Source: Euborellia annulipes
Lineage: Eukaryota > Arthropoda > Insecta > Dermaptera > Anisolabididae
Assembly: GCA_023213315.1 (NCBI GenBank)
Contig: JAKCPI010031605.1
Coordinates: 62,001-126,000 of the forward strand
Length of the DNA stretch: 64,000 nucleotides
Reading direction: 5' to 3'
The position numbers and the translations under genes were made by a program. Of the stretch, positions 1-10,218 are shown one piece after another (position 1 is the stretch's first letter; the number at the start of each line of letters is the position of its first letter). The notes under the pieces are model-generated. The model worked only from the letters and a program-made list of their open reading frames with translations, did no database searches and had not been told where the DNA came from.

Positions 1-533
1 AAAAGAGTGTCTGTATGTGTTCCATTTTTTTTTTTTAACTTTCCTTGGATTTGTGGGCGCGTTTTTACCGTATCGTTCCGAATTGATATTATGACGGCTT
101 ACCTGCCATCCGGGAGTGTCCGCGTTTTGCGACCGTCTCAAAAGAGAAGAGGAACTGCATTTTAGAATTGGATGGCTGTCCTAGTTTTTAGGATCAAGCC
201 TTCATTGAGTCGAAAGAAGCAGTCTACAGAGTAAGTTAAAAAAATTTTAATTATTTCCCAATATACAGTATACACATTATCAATCGAAGACACTAATTGT
301 TTAATTCTTGTTTTGTTTTAGATTGTTAGGGTGGCCTCTTCCAGGGGGCTGAGATCGGCAAGATTCTTCACATTATCCAACTGAATTTTTTTTTTTTGTA
401 AGTAATATGAAGGGGTCTTCCCAGTTGAACTTCGTTTATCTTGTTAGTTTATCCTATGCAACCCATATTAAAATAATCACTTAAGTTCAATGTTGAACTT
501 TGTTTATATTATCGGATATAAATCTAGCCTTTA
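1..533 (+). other. Unassigned block, possible non-coding exon/intron edge
   Basis: This stretch is less AT-rich than most of the window up to about 230 and has no recognised repeat. A good splice-donor-like string (GTAAGT) follows at about 231, and a pyrimidine-rich TTGTTTTGTTTTAG acceptor-like string ends near 321, which would define an intron of about 90 bp. A second GTAAGT is near 399. No reading frame is open across these sites, so if it is transcribed it is UTR or non-coding RNA. Such signals also arise by chance in AT-rich DNA. Confidence 0.2.
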
Positions 534-537
534 AAAA

Positions 538-1090
538 TATGGTGTGACTGGTCGCACAGCACACAACTTTCTCTTACCGAAAATAATCGAAAGTGTGATC
601 TGTGCTTATAAACGTGGGAAAATATTTATATTTTGTTACCATGGCAACCATTTTTCCTATCTTTCCTATGAAGTACAAGAGTAAAGTGGTCTTCAGAAGA
701 TATCAATGGCAAAATGAGAATATATATTTTAAAGGGCATCTAAAAAATAATTGATTTTTGAATTTTAATCAAAATGGTTGGACAGTAAAGTGCTAGTACT
801 ATTTGGTCGATTTTATTCAAAAGCTTCGTGACAGGTCCCAGGGGGGTACCTTACTTAAATATAAAATTCCAACCTTTTAACTCTTGGTTCTTGAGATATT
901 TTGTTCACAGACAGACACACACACATATAGACACACACTCACAGACAAACCATATCGCGAAAACCACTTTTTTGGATTCAGGGGACCTCAAAACGTGTAT
1001 ATCCATCAAAATCTCGACATCGAATTTTGACATGAATCCAATACTTTCTCTCTATATATATTTTACATATATACATAGGTAAGAGAAAGT
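538..1090 (-). mobile_element. Family A element, minus orientation
   Basis: The copy runs from a diverged 3' hairpin (GGTGTGACTGGTCGCACAGC near 541) through the shared body (CCATGGCAACCATTTTTCCT near 640, a reduced CA-rich microsatellite near 920-940) to the reversed 5' end GGTAAGAGAAAGT at 1078-1090, followed by an A-run. It has no coding capacity; short ORFs here are translations of the repeat. A truncated second copy abuts it downstream. Confidence 0.75.
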
Positions 1091-1095
1091 AAAAA

Positions 1096-1336
1096 TACAT
1101 CAGCAAAGTACTACTAGTTCTCTCATCAATTTTATTCAAATTCTTCAAGTTAACTGTTATATCTGTGAATAGCTTAAATATCAAATTTCAATTTCCTTTC
1201 CGTTCTTAGGATACTGTATTTTGTCCACAGACACACGGACAGACCATTTTTTTCGACTAAAACCTTGTCATCGAATTTTTGACACGATTTCAATACTTTT
1301 CTATTTATTACTACATTACAGTATATAAGAGAAAGT
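1096..1336 (-). mobile_element. Family A fragment, 3' truncated
   Basis: The sequence restarts at the internal TACATCAGCAAAGTACT motif of family A and runs to its reversed 5' end (AAGAGAAAGT at 1327-1336). It is more diverged than the copy immediately upstream, and the microsatellite is reduced to a single ACAGACACACGGACAGACC stretch. Confidence 0.65.
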
Positions 1337-2035
1337 AAAAACATTCTATGTATTATTAGCCACCTCTGGCTTGGCCTATTATATTATTAATTAATGATTT
1401 TATTTACAAATATTAAGATTGGGACCCACTAAGTGGTTTTTTGTCTACATATATATATGATCTATTCGAGAGTTTTATTAATACAAGATGAATATGAAAT
1501 CAAGCATTAAAAGATCCCGCAGAAAATTCTAGGTTACTGTCCTTCTAGGCTGTCTCTCGGAGATGTTTATGAGCATTTTAAAAAACTTTTGTATTATTGA
1601 AAAAATAATGAATTTTTTTGGTCTGGAGAATGTTATTGCTGATAATTTATTGCATTTTGTAAAGTCTCATTTGGCGCCTGGGCAAGTTTTTTTTTTCAAC
1701 TGCTTGTTATTTCAGGATTTAATTTTTTTTTTTAAATTGCATGAATGCCATTTCTTTTTTCTCTCTATAATGTATTGCTTTTCAATGTTTTAATTTCCAT
1801 ACATAGTTTTTGAAAATAAAAGCATAGAATGTAGTCTGGGGAGAGGATTGGAGAGAGAGAGATAGAGAACAAACAGCTCCCGAAAAACAAGGCTTGGATT
1901 TATACATTAAATATTTATTAAAAAAAAAAAATACTAAAAATGGTTTGACAAGATTAAATAAATTGAGATTGTACTTTCTTGTAAGGTCTTTAATCAAAAT
2001 AAAAAAAAAAAAATTAGCTAAATTCTGGGATCTAT
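1337..2035. other. AT-rich sequence without recognised feature
   Basis: No repeat family, RNA gene or plausible coding exon is recognised. It contains several T- and A-homopolymers and a short GA-rich tract near 1850. Small ORFs here are phenylalanine-rich translations of T-runs and are not credible genes. Confidence 0.6.
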
Positions 2036-2113
2036 TAAATAGTTGATGTTCAGCAATTAGAATGATGAAGGAAGAGAGGATGTCAGCCAAAAAAGGAGCC
2101 TCTATCGAATAAA

Positions 2114-2177
2114 AATCTCCAATCAGAAAACGTTTCGGGTTTAATTAGATAAAACCATCATCAGTTCTTTAGAGATT
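2114..2177 (-). ncRNA. Hammerhead ribozyme motif, type I (minus arm)
   Basis: On the minus strand, CTGATGA occupies 2164-2158, followed by a stem II of GGTTT paired with AAACC around an AT-rich loop, then GAAA, a minimal self-complementary stem III (ACGT) and a U at the cleavage position. Stem I pairs GAA/TTC next to the core and AATCTC/GAGATT further out, separated by an internal loop. One unpaired nucleotide lies between CTGATGA and stem II. All core bases expected for cleavage are present; activity is untested. Confidence 0.6.
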
Positions 2178-2413
2178 ATTGGCAATCTCAAGATGCACAC
2201 CATTGAGATGCAGATAGAGTTGTTATATATAAACATATACAAAATTATATAAAAAATACAAAAATTGCATATCAGTTGTCAGATGCGCATCTGACTGAGT
2301 TGACTGATGAGCATCTGACAACTGATATGCAAATTTTGTATTTTTTATATAATTTTGTATATGTTTATATATAACAACTCTATCTGCATCTCAATGGTGT
2401 GCATCTTGCCAAT

Positions 2414-2477
2414 AATCTCTAAAGAACTGATGATGGATTTATCTAATTAAACCCGAAACGTTTTCAGATTGGAGATT
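2414..2477 (+). ncRNA. Hammerhead ribozyme motif, type I (plus arm)
   Basis: CTGATGA is at 2427-2433, GAAA at 2455-2458, stem III is ACGT at 2458-2461, and predicted cleavage follows T2462. Stem I pairs GAA (2424-2426) with TTC, and AATCTC (2414-2419) with GAGATT (2472-2477). Stem II is weaker than on the other arm because of a substitution (GGATT versus GGTTT). This is the mirror copy of the minus-strand motif. Confidence 0.55.
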
Positions 2478-2658
2478 TTTATTCGATAGAGGCTCCTTTT
2501 TGGCTGACATCCTCTCTTCCTTCATCATTCTAATAAATAGTGTTTATATAATTATTCATTTAGAAACCAACGAATGTGATTAAGTAGATGGCGTTCACCA
2601 GTTACCTGAGATAAAGCTGGATGCATGTTTTATGCTTCCCTATGATATTATTCCCCCA

Positions 2659-2772
2659 CATGGGCGTAACTAGGAAATTTGACGGGGGGGGGGCTGAAAA
2701 TTGACTCAATTTTTCTTGGGACGGGGAGCCCCTCTACCCCCCCCCCCCCGGACCCTCCTAGTTACGTCCATG
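2659..2772. mobile_element. Short hAT-type MITE
   Basis: Terminal inverted repeats CATGGGCGTAACTAGGA and (reversed) CATGGACGTAACTAGGA match at 16 of 17 positions. The element is flanked by an 8-bp duplication, TTCCCCCA at 2651-2658 and TTCTCCCA at 2773-2780, with one mismatch. The interior is 114 bp with G- and C-runs and no coding capacity. An 8-bp duplication with CA...TG ends fits the hAT superfamily. A related copy is at 30108-30271. Confidence 0.8.
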
Positions 2773-2780
2773 TTCTCCCA

Positions 2781-3744
2781 CCTTTTGCGGCGAATTGTCA
2801 TACTTCTCAGACGAATCCATTTATACTCATATTCATAGTCGTTCCTTGAGGAAGAAGGAATCCTTATATCTATACAATTATATAGGGATAAGGATTCCTT
2901 GTTCCTCAAGCATTGACTATGAATAAGGGTATTAATTAATCAAGGAAAGAAGAAAAATAAATTTTTATATATCATTATATAATCATATCATGATATACAA
3001 GTAAAATGATTATTTGCTTACATTTATTTAACTGCGAAAATACTGAAGCCAATTGAAAAATTCTTTGACTACAACATTTTTGTTTATTCTGGATTTAGTA
3101 ACATTATCTTGATGTGTCTAGATTAATTATTTACTGCCAAATTAAGTTATAGAAAACAATTCCACCAGGTTGCTTGTAGCGTCTGTTATTGGGGTAAATC
3201 CCTCTCGAGCCAAGAGATGTGATTGAGTCATTCTAGCTGGTGCAAAATCCACCGGAGATCAAAATATTCTAACACTTTGTTATATAATAGAGCGATAAGA
3301 AGATAGGAGAATCTTCCTTGCGTTTGATTAGACACTCTGTTGATGAAGAAAATTTTTTAATACTATAATTATCAAGGTCTTATCCGAAATAAAATCTCAT
3401 CCTTAACTGGCAAATTTGTCGAATAAATTATAGAATAGAATTGAATTCATTAAATTAATGATGGAAGAGAAGAGTGAGATTCTCTCTCATTTGACAAGAA
3501 GTCATTCTCTCTTGAGAGAGAGAAAGAGAAAAGGAAGGAGGAGGAGGAGGAGGAGAGAGGAGAAAGGAATTCTCACAAGTCAACAAAGTTGTCTCTTAGG
3601 GGACTTGTCTGTCTGTATGTCTCTTTCTCCATTGCTAATCATAGATAAGCCTTCGGTCTTACGAATTATTCATTTCTCTACTTTGTCATTCTCTCTCTTA
3701 TTTCTCTAATTAGAAATATTTACATTAATATTTAATGTATTTTT
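2781..3744. other. AT-rich sequence; small hairpin and GA-rich tract
   Basis: A short imperfect inverted repeat lies near 2836-2925 (GTCGTTCCTTGAGGAA... with its complement). A GA/AGG-rich tract at about 3500-3560 produces an arginine-rich ORF that is low complexity. No repeat family or exon is recognised. Confidence 0.5.
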
Positions 3745-4226
3745 ACTTTCTCTTACCCTATAAATATATAAGAGAGAAAGTATTGCGATCATGCCAAAAA
3801 TTCGATTTTGAGATTTTGATGGATATACACGTTTTGACGTCCTCTGAGTCCAAAAAAGTGGGTCCTGTCTGTGTGGTTTGAAATGTTCTATTTGAGTTAG
3901 GTAGAGGAGAGGGGGTCACATTTCAACAATTTTTACTTTAGAATTTTTTGTGAAGAAATATTACAAGAAGAAAAATTACATCTTATATTTAAATGTTCTT
4001 TTCACTTATATCACGTTAAACATATGAAGGTTCATCCTATAATCGCTAGTTCCAATTTAAGTCACCAACTAGCGAATTGAAATCCTCAGTTTCCCAATAG
4101 TATGGAAATTTTTTTTGTGGTTTTATCAACTATTGAATCCTATATTTTAGTGTAAAAAATCATGAGTGACTGGCATCACAGCACACAATTGTCTGTTGTG
4201 TTGCGTTCTGTGTTTTACACACCAGA
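3745..4226 (+). mobile_element. Family A element, diverged
   Basis: The 5' end ACTTTCTCTTACC at 3745 with its terminal hairpin is well conserved, followed by the standard GATGGATATACACGTTTTGA segment. The middle is deleted or highly diverged. A degraded 3' hairpin with CACACCAGA ends near 4226, followed by a T-run. This is probably an older copy. Confidence 0.6.
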
Positions 4227-5690
4227 TTTTTTTTTTAGTTTTTAAATCCAGAGAAAAAATCTCTCACACACACACACACACACGCTGACACAATTCCAAA
4301 AATACTTTTTTTTGTACTTGTTCAACTCAATATTTACCAGTATTTATGAATATTTTTCCATTTCTTTGCACTACAGGCGAAATATTATAATTTCTTAAAT
4401 TTTTTTGTCACAAATTTGATTTCTTTAGAAAAGAAATTCTTGGGGATTTTTAAAATCATTTCTACGTTTTCTCAAACGATTATCTTCTTCAAGATGTTTC
4501 GTATTTGATTTTAAACTAAAGATTAGATTAGCCGTTAAAATAAGTTAGTATGAAAAAAGCTTATTTGAAAACTTCTTCCAGCTATAATTTATTGTTAGTG
4601 TTGATAAATTAATTGAATTAGGCTAGTTTGATTTTCTAATAGGCAATAGTTTTTTTTTCAGAAATTAAAAAAAAACTATAATACAGTATTATATTCCTCT
4701 TAGCATCAATAAATTCCCATTTGAACATATTTTCCACTCTAGATAATTTTAATTAATTAATAATTATTAAGTAAAATAAGACCCACTTAAAAACAGCATT
4801 GAATCCTAGGTTATAAAATATCTATATCTTTTTAATCAGAAGTCTTCTGATTCGTTTGAATATATTAATATTTATTTACAAAGAGCTAATAAAAAAATAT
4901 CCCTTTGCCCTTTTAGAAGACAATTAAGGACCGATTTGATTATCATTGAAATTTATAGGCGACATCTAATCTAGAACTGAATTCAGGCATTGAATATTGA
5001 AAGAAAAAACACCGAGACTTTTAATTAAGGGCAGGTCCTCCCTCCGAAATCCGCCCCTCTTCTTGAGACCCATTTAGAACCATAAATTTATTTTTTTATC
5101 TTTAATTTAAAATGAACAATAATAATTGGATATAGAAATATTGAAGCCATTTTAGTATTTATTTTTATTTTTCTAAGTTGCATTCCAAAAGAGATTCATT
5201 TTGCGATGGAGAAAAATAAAAGGAAGGCCAACAACAACAACAAATAAACAAACAAAAGGAATAAATATCAAAAGTTGCATTTATGCAGTGATGGAGGAGG
5301 GGAAATTCTCTTTGTGTTTTGTGAAAATTTATTAGAATTGCACAAAATTGTCCAGAGAAATTCACAATTAAAAACATTTCTGATTTAAAAATAATAAATT
5401 GCATATAAAATGTTTTAAAGTAAGTTTGAACTTGCAAAAACAATATAATATTTTATTAAAAGTATTCTGCCGGTCTGTCATTAAGGAATTTTTATTTATT
5501 TTTTCTCTTCTAGTAACTTATATCTTCTTTTTTTTTTTTATAAGGAAAAAAAAATTTGTTATAAAAATTTGGAATTTGATTAAAAGAAATTTTTATATTG
5601 GCAATGTCACAATTAATTGAGTAAAATAGGAATTTTTTAAAAATTTCTTTTAACGTCTTTTTGGCATTTAAAGCTAGTTAGTCCCCGTGA
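4227..5690. other. AT-rich sequence without recognised feature
   Basis: A (CA)n tract lies at about 4264-4283. The rest is AT-rich with many homopolymers and no identifiable repeat or exon. Short ORFs at 5165-5620 are lysine/phenylalanine-rich and unsupported. Confidence 0.5.
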
Positions 5691-5775
5691 GAATAATTTT
5701 TTTCATATGAATTGGCTATGAAGCATTCGAAATAACTAGGAGTGGGGTCTTAGATGCCCAAAAAATACCTTAAAA
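5690..5775 (+). mobile_element. SINE S2 tail fragment
   Basis: The string ATGAATTGGCTATGAAGCAT followed by GGAGTGGGGTCTTAGATGCC matches the body of the S2 family seen at 47683-47870 and 33896-34053. The tRNA-like head is missing. Confidence 0.55.
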
Positions 5776-5795
5776 TAAATTTAAAAAAATAAATA

Positions 5796-6493
5796 AAGTC
5801 GACTCTCGATAATTCAAACATCGATAATTCCAATTTTTCGATAATTCGAACTCTTCAGCTGTAAACTTCGGTAAATCAAAAAAATGCTGTGTGTTTTTAT
5901 TCGTTTCCTTTCTCTAAATCTTTTTCGGGAAAAAAGGAGCATATAATATTCTAAAATTCCCAAAACCCCCCTCTCCCTTTTCCCTTTTTTTTTAATATCT
6001 TTTTCTTTTTTTTTTTTTTTTTTCTCCCCTTTTCTTTTTTTTTTTTTCTTCCTTTTTTTTTTTTTTTTTTTTTTGGAAAAAGGTTTTTGGAAAAGCAAAG
6101 ATAGACATTAATAGACATCCAAATAACGTCAACAAAGAAGTTGGATATAGGTTTAATAAAATGTGGAACATTGTGTTGAATGAGAAAATTTGTGACTAAC
6201 TTCATGGGAATGAGTGAAAATGGCGGAAAAATTTGTATCTAACTTCTTAAGAATGCCTGCAGATGGCGCTGACGTCGTTGTATATAAAAAGGCACGTAAC
6301 GGTCGTGACGGTTAGTTCACATAAAATTTATGTAAGGTCATACATATTCTCAAAAATATACAGTGTATTAAAAACTTAATAATTCGAATTTTTTTCTTTC
6401 CTCTTGGCAATTCAAACTTCTTGATAAATCAAAAACTGGATAATTCAAATTTTTCTGTGGTTCCTTGGATTTCGAATTATCGAGAGTCGGACC
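5796..6493. mobile_element. pogo/Tc1-like non-autonomous element
   Basis: The left end reads GTCGACTCTCGATAATTC and the right end, reversed, GGTCCGACTCTCGATAATTC, with repeated ATAATTCGAA-type strings inside both ends. AATAAA flanks both sides. TIRs of this type are typical of pogo-like Tc1/mariner elements. The interior is non-coding, with a long pyrimidine tract (5970-6076) and a region resembling a core promoter near 6280. No transposase ORF remains, so it is a deletion derivative. Confidence 0.65.
6255..6320 (+). promoter_or_regulatory. Candidate core promoter inside the pogo-like element
   Basis: GCAGATGGCGCTGACGTCG is followed by a TATA-like TATATAAAAAGG at about 6281-6292 and, roughly 30 bp later, GGTTAGTTCAC, which is where an initiator would be expected. 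AGATGGCGC resembles the insect CTCF core. Such an arrangement could be the residual promoter of the parent transposon. There is no transcript evidence. Confidence 0.3.
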
Positions 6494-6499
6494 AATAAA

Positions 6500-7490
6500 T
6501 TTTTGACTCCCCTAAACAAAGAAAATGACGTTCCTGACAGCTCACAGTCATATTCGTCACTATTACCAACCTTTTGACAAATGAAATTTTTTTTTTATAT
6601 AATAGTAACTTGGATGTCTATCTAAAATTTTTTATTCCAAAAATTTTTCTTACATCTTTTTAACAATTACTTGAAATCATTGTGTATATTTATAGAGATA
6701 GTTTCTTCAATTTGGGAATTCCAATAAGTTCCTCCTGACAGTGTCAAAATATCATTCATATAAACTACTCCATTCTTCAGCTTCTTGTCGAATAAAAAAG
6801 AAAATATCATTTTTGACTAATTTTCACCCTTTCTGAGATAGCGGAATATTTTTTTAAATTTGAAAATACATTCAAAGGAATTGAATTATTGCAGCTTTTG
6901 TTTATTAGTTATATTTATTTGCTAAAAATAATTTTCCCTATTCAAGTACTTAAAAAGTAAAGTGCTGAAAAGGGAATGAAGTTAAAAGAGAAAGAGAGAG
7001 AGTAGAAATGGCCAGCAGCAGCAGAATTCTGCCTCTCTCTTAATGGAATTTGTAGGCAACATCATATAGAGCCCTTTAACGCCCTTATTCTGAATTTAAA
7101 TTAATCACCTTTAATTAATTAAATGCCATGAATGCGAAAGTGTTTGAAAAGCGGGGGAGAGAAGGTTTCAGATAAAATCTTGACTAAGAGAGAGAGAGAG
7201 AGAGAGAGAGAAAGCGTTTATAAGTCTGTAAAGTTGGTCGTCCTGAGAGAGTGTTTTCCCATGTAAAAATTCATCATTTGCTAGAACAAATGATCACATC
7301 TCGTCGAAACTTTTAAAACAAAGTACCGAGAACTTGACAGAAAAAAAAATATTAATATCAATTGAAATAATGATAAACTTAAAACTTATTTTAGAAGTAA
7401 AAGGTTATATCTAATTTTTAATTTCATTATTAATATCTATTCCTCGAAAACCTGAATAAATGAATTAGTAGAAACGATAGGTCAAATCAG
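6500..7490. other. AT-rich sequence with GA microsatellite
   Basis: The only distinct features are a short AGCAGCAGCAG at 7013-7023 and an (AG)n tract at about 7187-7212. No repeat family or coding exon is recognised. Confidence 0.5.
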
Positions 7491-7493
7491 CCC

Positions 7494-7982
7494 AATGAAA
7501 ATATATAAATAATTTTGTTTTATTATTATAATTTCCAGAACTCCGATCAGACCGTTTCGGCCACAATGCTGTTTGCCTTCCTCAGTGAGGGCGGATAAAG
7601 ATATTATAAAGTATATAATTTATGCCTTATATCATTTAGATCCACCCTCAATGTTAGGCAAACAGCATTGTGGACGGTCTGGTCTGAGTTCTGAAAATTA
7701 TAATAATAAAAAATATCGACGCTCTAATTAGCAAAGTGCCTAACTCCACTTTTTTCGAAAATCATTTTTTTGTATTTTCTGTTGAAAAATATCATTCTCC
7801 TTATGCCCTGAACTGGGTAAGAGCGTAATTCAATCGAAAAGTTGCCACACGAAAAGTGTTTAACAGTGGCTAACAATGACAATGAAATGTTTTTTTGGCT
7901 ATCCTAAAAAATAAACAAAAATGGAGTTAGGCACTTTGCTAATTAGAACGTCGATATATAAAATTATTTATATATTTTCATT
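7494..7982. mobile_element. Palindromic hammerhead-type insertion, split by a MITE
   Basis: The left arm from 7494 (AATGAAAATATATAAATAAT) through GAACTC near 7540 is the inverse of 7683-7705 plus 7958-7982; the right arm is interrupted by a separate TIR element. On the minus strand a hammerhead-like core is present: CTGAGGA at 7585-7579, stem II GGC/GCC, GAAA at 7558-7555, then ACGGTC. The plus arm has lost the core. It is inferred to be a decayed member of the palindromic retroposon class. Confidence 0.5.
7704..7958. mobile_element. TIR element (MITE) nested in palindrome
   Basis: About 33-bp inverted ends: TCGACGCTCTAATTAGCAAA at the left and its reverse complement with one change at the right, both running on into TGCCTAACTCCA. 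TA flanks both sides, compatible with a Tc1/mariner-type 2-bp duplication. Comparing the two arms of the surrounding palindrome shows that this block is the insertion. The interior is non-coding. Confidence 0.65.
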
Positions 7983-8091
7983 GAACTCATTTCCCCTATC
8001 CTTGTTATTATTATCAACACAATCCTGGCGAGTTTTCATTGAATAAATGAAATATTTATTTTATTTTTTTTTATTTATTTTTTTTTACAAA

Positions 8092-8345
8092 AAACATCAA
8101 CACTTTTTTCTCATTCACACTCACACACACATTCACACTGTCTTTTCGGCAACTCAGGCCATATAAGACATTTACGATAACCGTTATTTATTTAATTAAT
8201 ATACATATATGGGGTCCAGGCATTCTTATTTAAGCCATTTGGTATCCAAGTGGCTTAAATAAAATCATCGGACTGCCTGGGGTCCGAACCCGCGACGTTT
8301 GGTATACGAGGTTAGCACGCTAACCTCTACACCAACCCAGGGCCC
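8092..8345 (-). mobile_element. tRNA-derived SINE S1
   Basis: On the minus strand the head reads GGTTGGTGTAGAGGTTAGCG (A box) and CGCGGGTTCGGACCCC (B box), followed by CAGGCAGTCCGATGATTTTA, a hairpin-forming AAGCCATTTGG-type segment, and a tail ending in CA/GTGTGAGTGTGAATGAG. The pol III-type boxes and tail define a SINE. The same family is at 26928-27160, 31672-31898, 34612-34770, 40189-40272 and 49093-49203. Confidence 0.75.
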
Positions 8346-8519
8346 TTTAAAAAAATTTATTGCTAATGAGCATGATCAAGTAGAGGTGATCCTTGGCTGT
8401 GAGCCTCTATAGTCAATCACAATACAATTAATTGTATAAATAAAGAAAAACAAGACGTATACATTTTCATTTTAACTTGGAAATTAAAATACATGTCTTA
8501 AAAATTATCAATTGTGTGG

Positions 8520-8775
8520 TATGTCTTTTAGTAAGGAATAAAGAAAAGAGCGAATTCAGCTATATTTATTTTGTTTATTAGGCACTCAAAGCCGACATTT
8601 CGGTCAGATATTCGACCATATGTATGCCTTTGTGGCTCAAAGTATTAAATAGGCGGTGTCAAATAAAAACTTCAAGAAATTCGGCAGCTAAATTTATTTT
8701 ACTAAAGCCGGTACCAGGCTGACTTTTCAATTCCTTGTCTAGGCAATCTTCAGAGCCCGTTTGTGAGAATAAATG
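8520..8775 (-). mobile_element. Two half-copies of hammerhead-type retroposon
   Basis: On the minus strand 8555-8625 reads ATGGTCGAATATCTGACCGA followed by AATGTCGG, matching the GGTCG...CGACCGAAACGTCG block of the 34.2-kb palindrome but with a decayed core. A related, more diverged segment follows at 8650-8775 (CAGCTAAATTTATTTTACTA). They lie side by side rather than as a perfect palindrome. Confidence 0.4.
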
Positions 8776-10184
8776 AGAATACAATTTCAGTAAAATAATA
8801 TGGAGAGGACAACGAAGATATCTGCTCTAGAGATGGCATAACGTCAGTGGTACGGCTTTAATAACACAAAAATAAATTTGGCTGCTGAAAAATATTGACT
8901 AATTTTGGTGTCAATCTTAAAGCAATAAAACAAATGCGAGACACGTTATGACACGTTTTTTGTAAAGACTACGTAATACTGTCCCGCAAATCCGAAATGT
9001 TCGGTTATTTTTGATATCGAGAGAGAAATCGTAATTTTTTTAAATAATCAATTGACCTCTGCGTCTGGTAAAATTCAAATTTACTGAAACAAATTATTAT
9101 TAATAATCTTGACATCTTTCTTAGCTAGTAGACCGACCTATAGATTTATTTTTTTGTTTTGAAAATAATAACCGAAACTGTTTTGCTCCTACAACCTGAT
9201 CCGCATCTTTATTTATAGATCCGCCCTAAGTCTGAACAAAAGGGCGGCTAGAGAGGCATTAGCCCTTGAGTTCTTCTTCTTCTACGGCAATAAATGTTCA
9301 ATAAATTCCATCTTTATTTGTTTCCGAGGGACGCAGACGAGTTTCCTATTTAAAAAGCAATTTGCGGGGGGTGTGTGTGGCCATTCTTGCCCCCCCCCTT
9401 CCTTCCACCAGCATCTCCCAGCTACCCCATCACCTGGACCACTCTTAAGAGACTTTGCTCTTTTCTCGCCGACTATACTAATTACTTTGCGTATGCAATT
9501 TCGAGTCTTAATTTGTTTTTAACTCTGTGAATTTATATGGACAGGATCAGACACTAAAAAATTAGAACAAATAGCTATTTTTTTATTTCTTAAAATGTAA
9601 ATTATTATTCTTAGTCATTTAATATTCAAGGGTTGGTGCGTCGTTGATAATCGTTGTGGTTTATTACTTTTACACTTCAATAGCCTAATTCACATATCAC
9701 ACCTTGCACGTAGGCAATATCCTGGAACAAAAAGAATTTATATAAGCTATCGATTCAAAATGGCTGAAGCTCAGTCAAAGGATCTAATAAATTAAATATT
9801 ATTTAATTATCATTTTCTCTCCAGCTTTGCATAAAATATGCCCATAACTTATAAAGGTTTATCTCTTTCTCTGTCTCTTTTAATTTTATAATATAGGGTG
9901 AACCAAAAATCACTTCCCCTTAAAAGTTTTTTATTCAAAAAATATATCTAGATGAATAAAGTATTTTATAAACATCCGGTAGTGAACAATCTTCACTACG
10001 CCACTCCCCCACCATTTAATTAATTATTTGTTTGTTTAATTTGTCTCGTTTTTGTTTTAAATTAATATGCCCAATGGATGAATTTAATTGGGCAAAAAGG
10101 ACAGGAAGGGCGCGCCATTAAGGGGAACCAAAAACAACATCTTAGGGCAATATAACTTCACTGGGGAAATGTTTTTGTCACAGG

Positions 10185-10218
<34 letters not shown>

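Larger units (their letters stand above)
2036..2541. mobile_element. Palindromic retroposon-like insertion with two hammerhead motifs
   Basis: Arms at about 2055-2290 and 2305-2534 are near-perfect inverted copies around a short centre (CAGATGCGCATCTG-like). Each arm carries a hammerhead ribozyme core, listed separately. An 8-bp direct repeat TAAATAGT flanks the unit at 2036-2043 and 2534-2541 and may be a target duplication; one end has a short asymmetric extension, as in the related insertions at 34 and 38 kb. Hammerhead motifs in repeated or inverted pseudo-LTRs are known from Penelope-like retroelements, so this is inferred to be a remnant of such an element or a non-autonomous derivative. 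No reverse transcriptase is present. Confidence 0.65.

Noticed and set aside
3458..3709. 83-codon ORF with poly-arginine stretch
   Set aside because: It is encoded by a GA/AGG-rich simple tract; no homology is recognisable.
8270..8345. tRNA gene (A and B boxes with GGGTTCGGACCCC)
   Set aside because: The boxes belong to a dispersed SINE with the same downstream body at several loci; no cloverleaf with a complete acceptor stem is seen.
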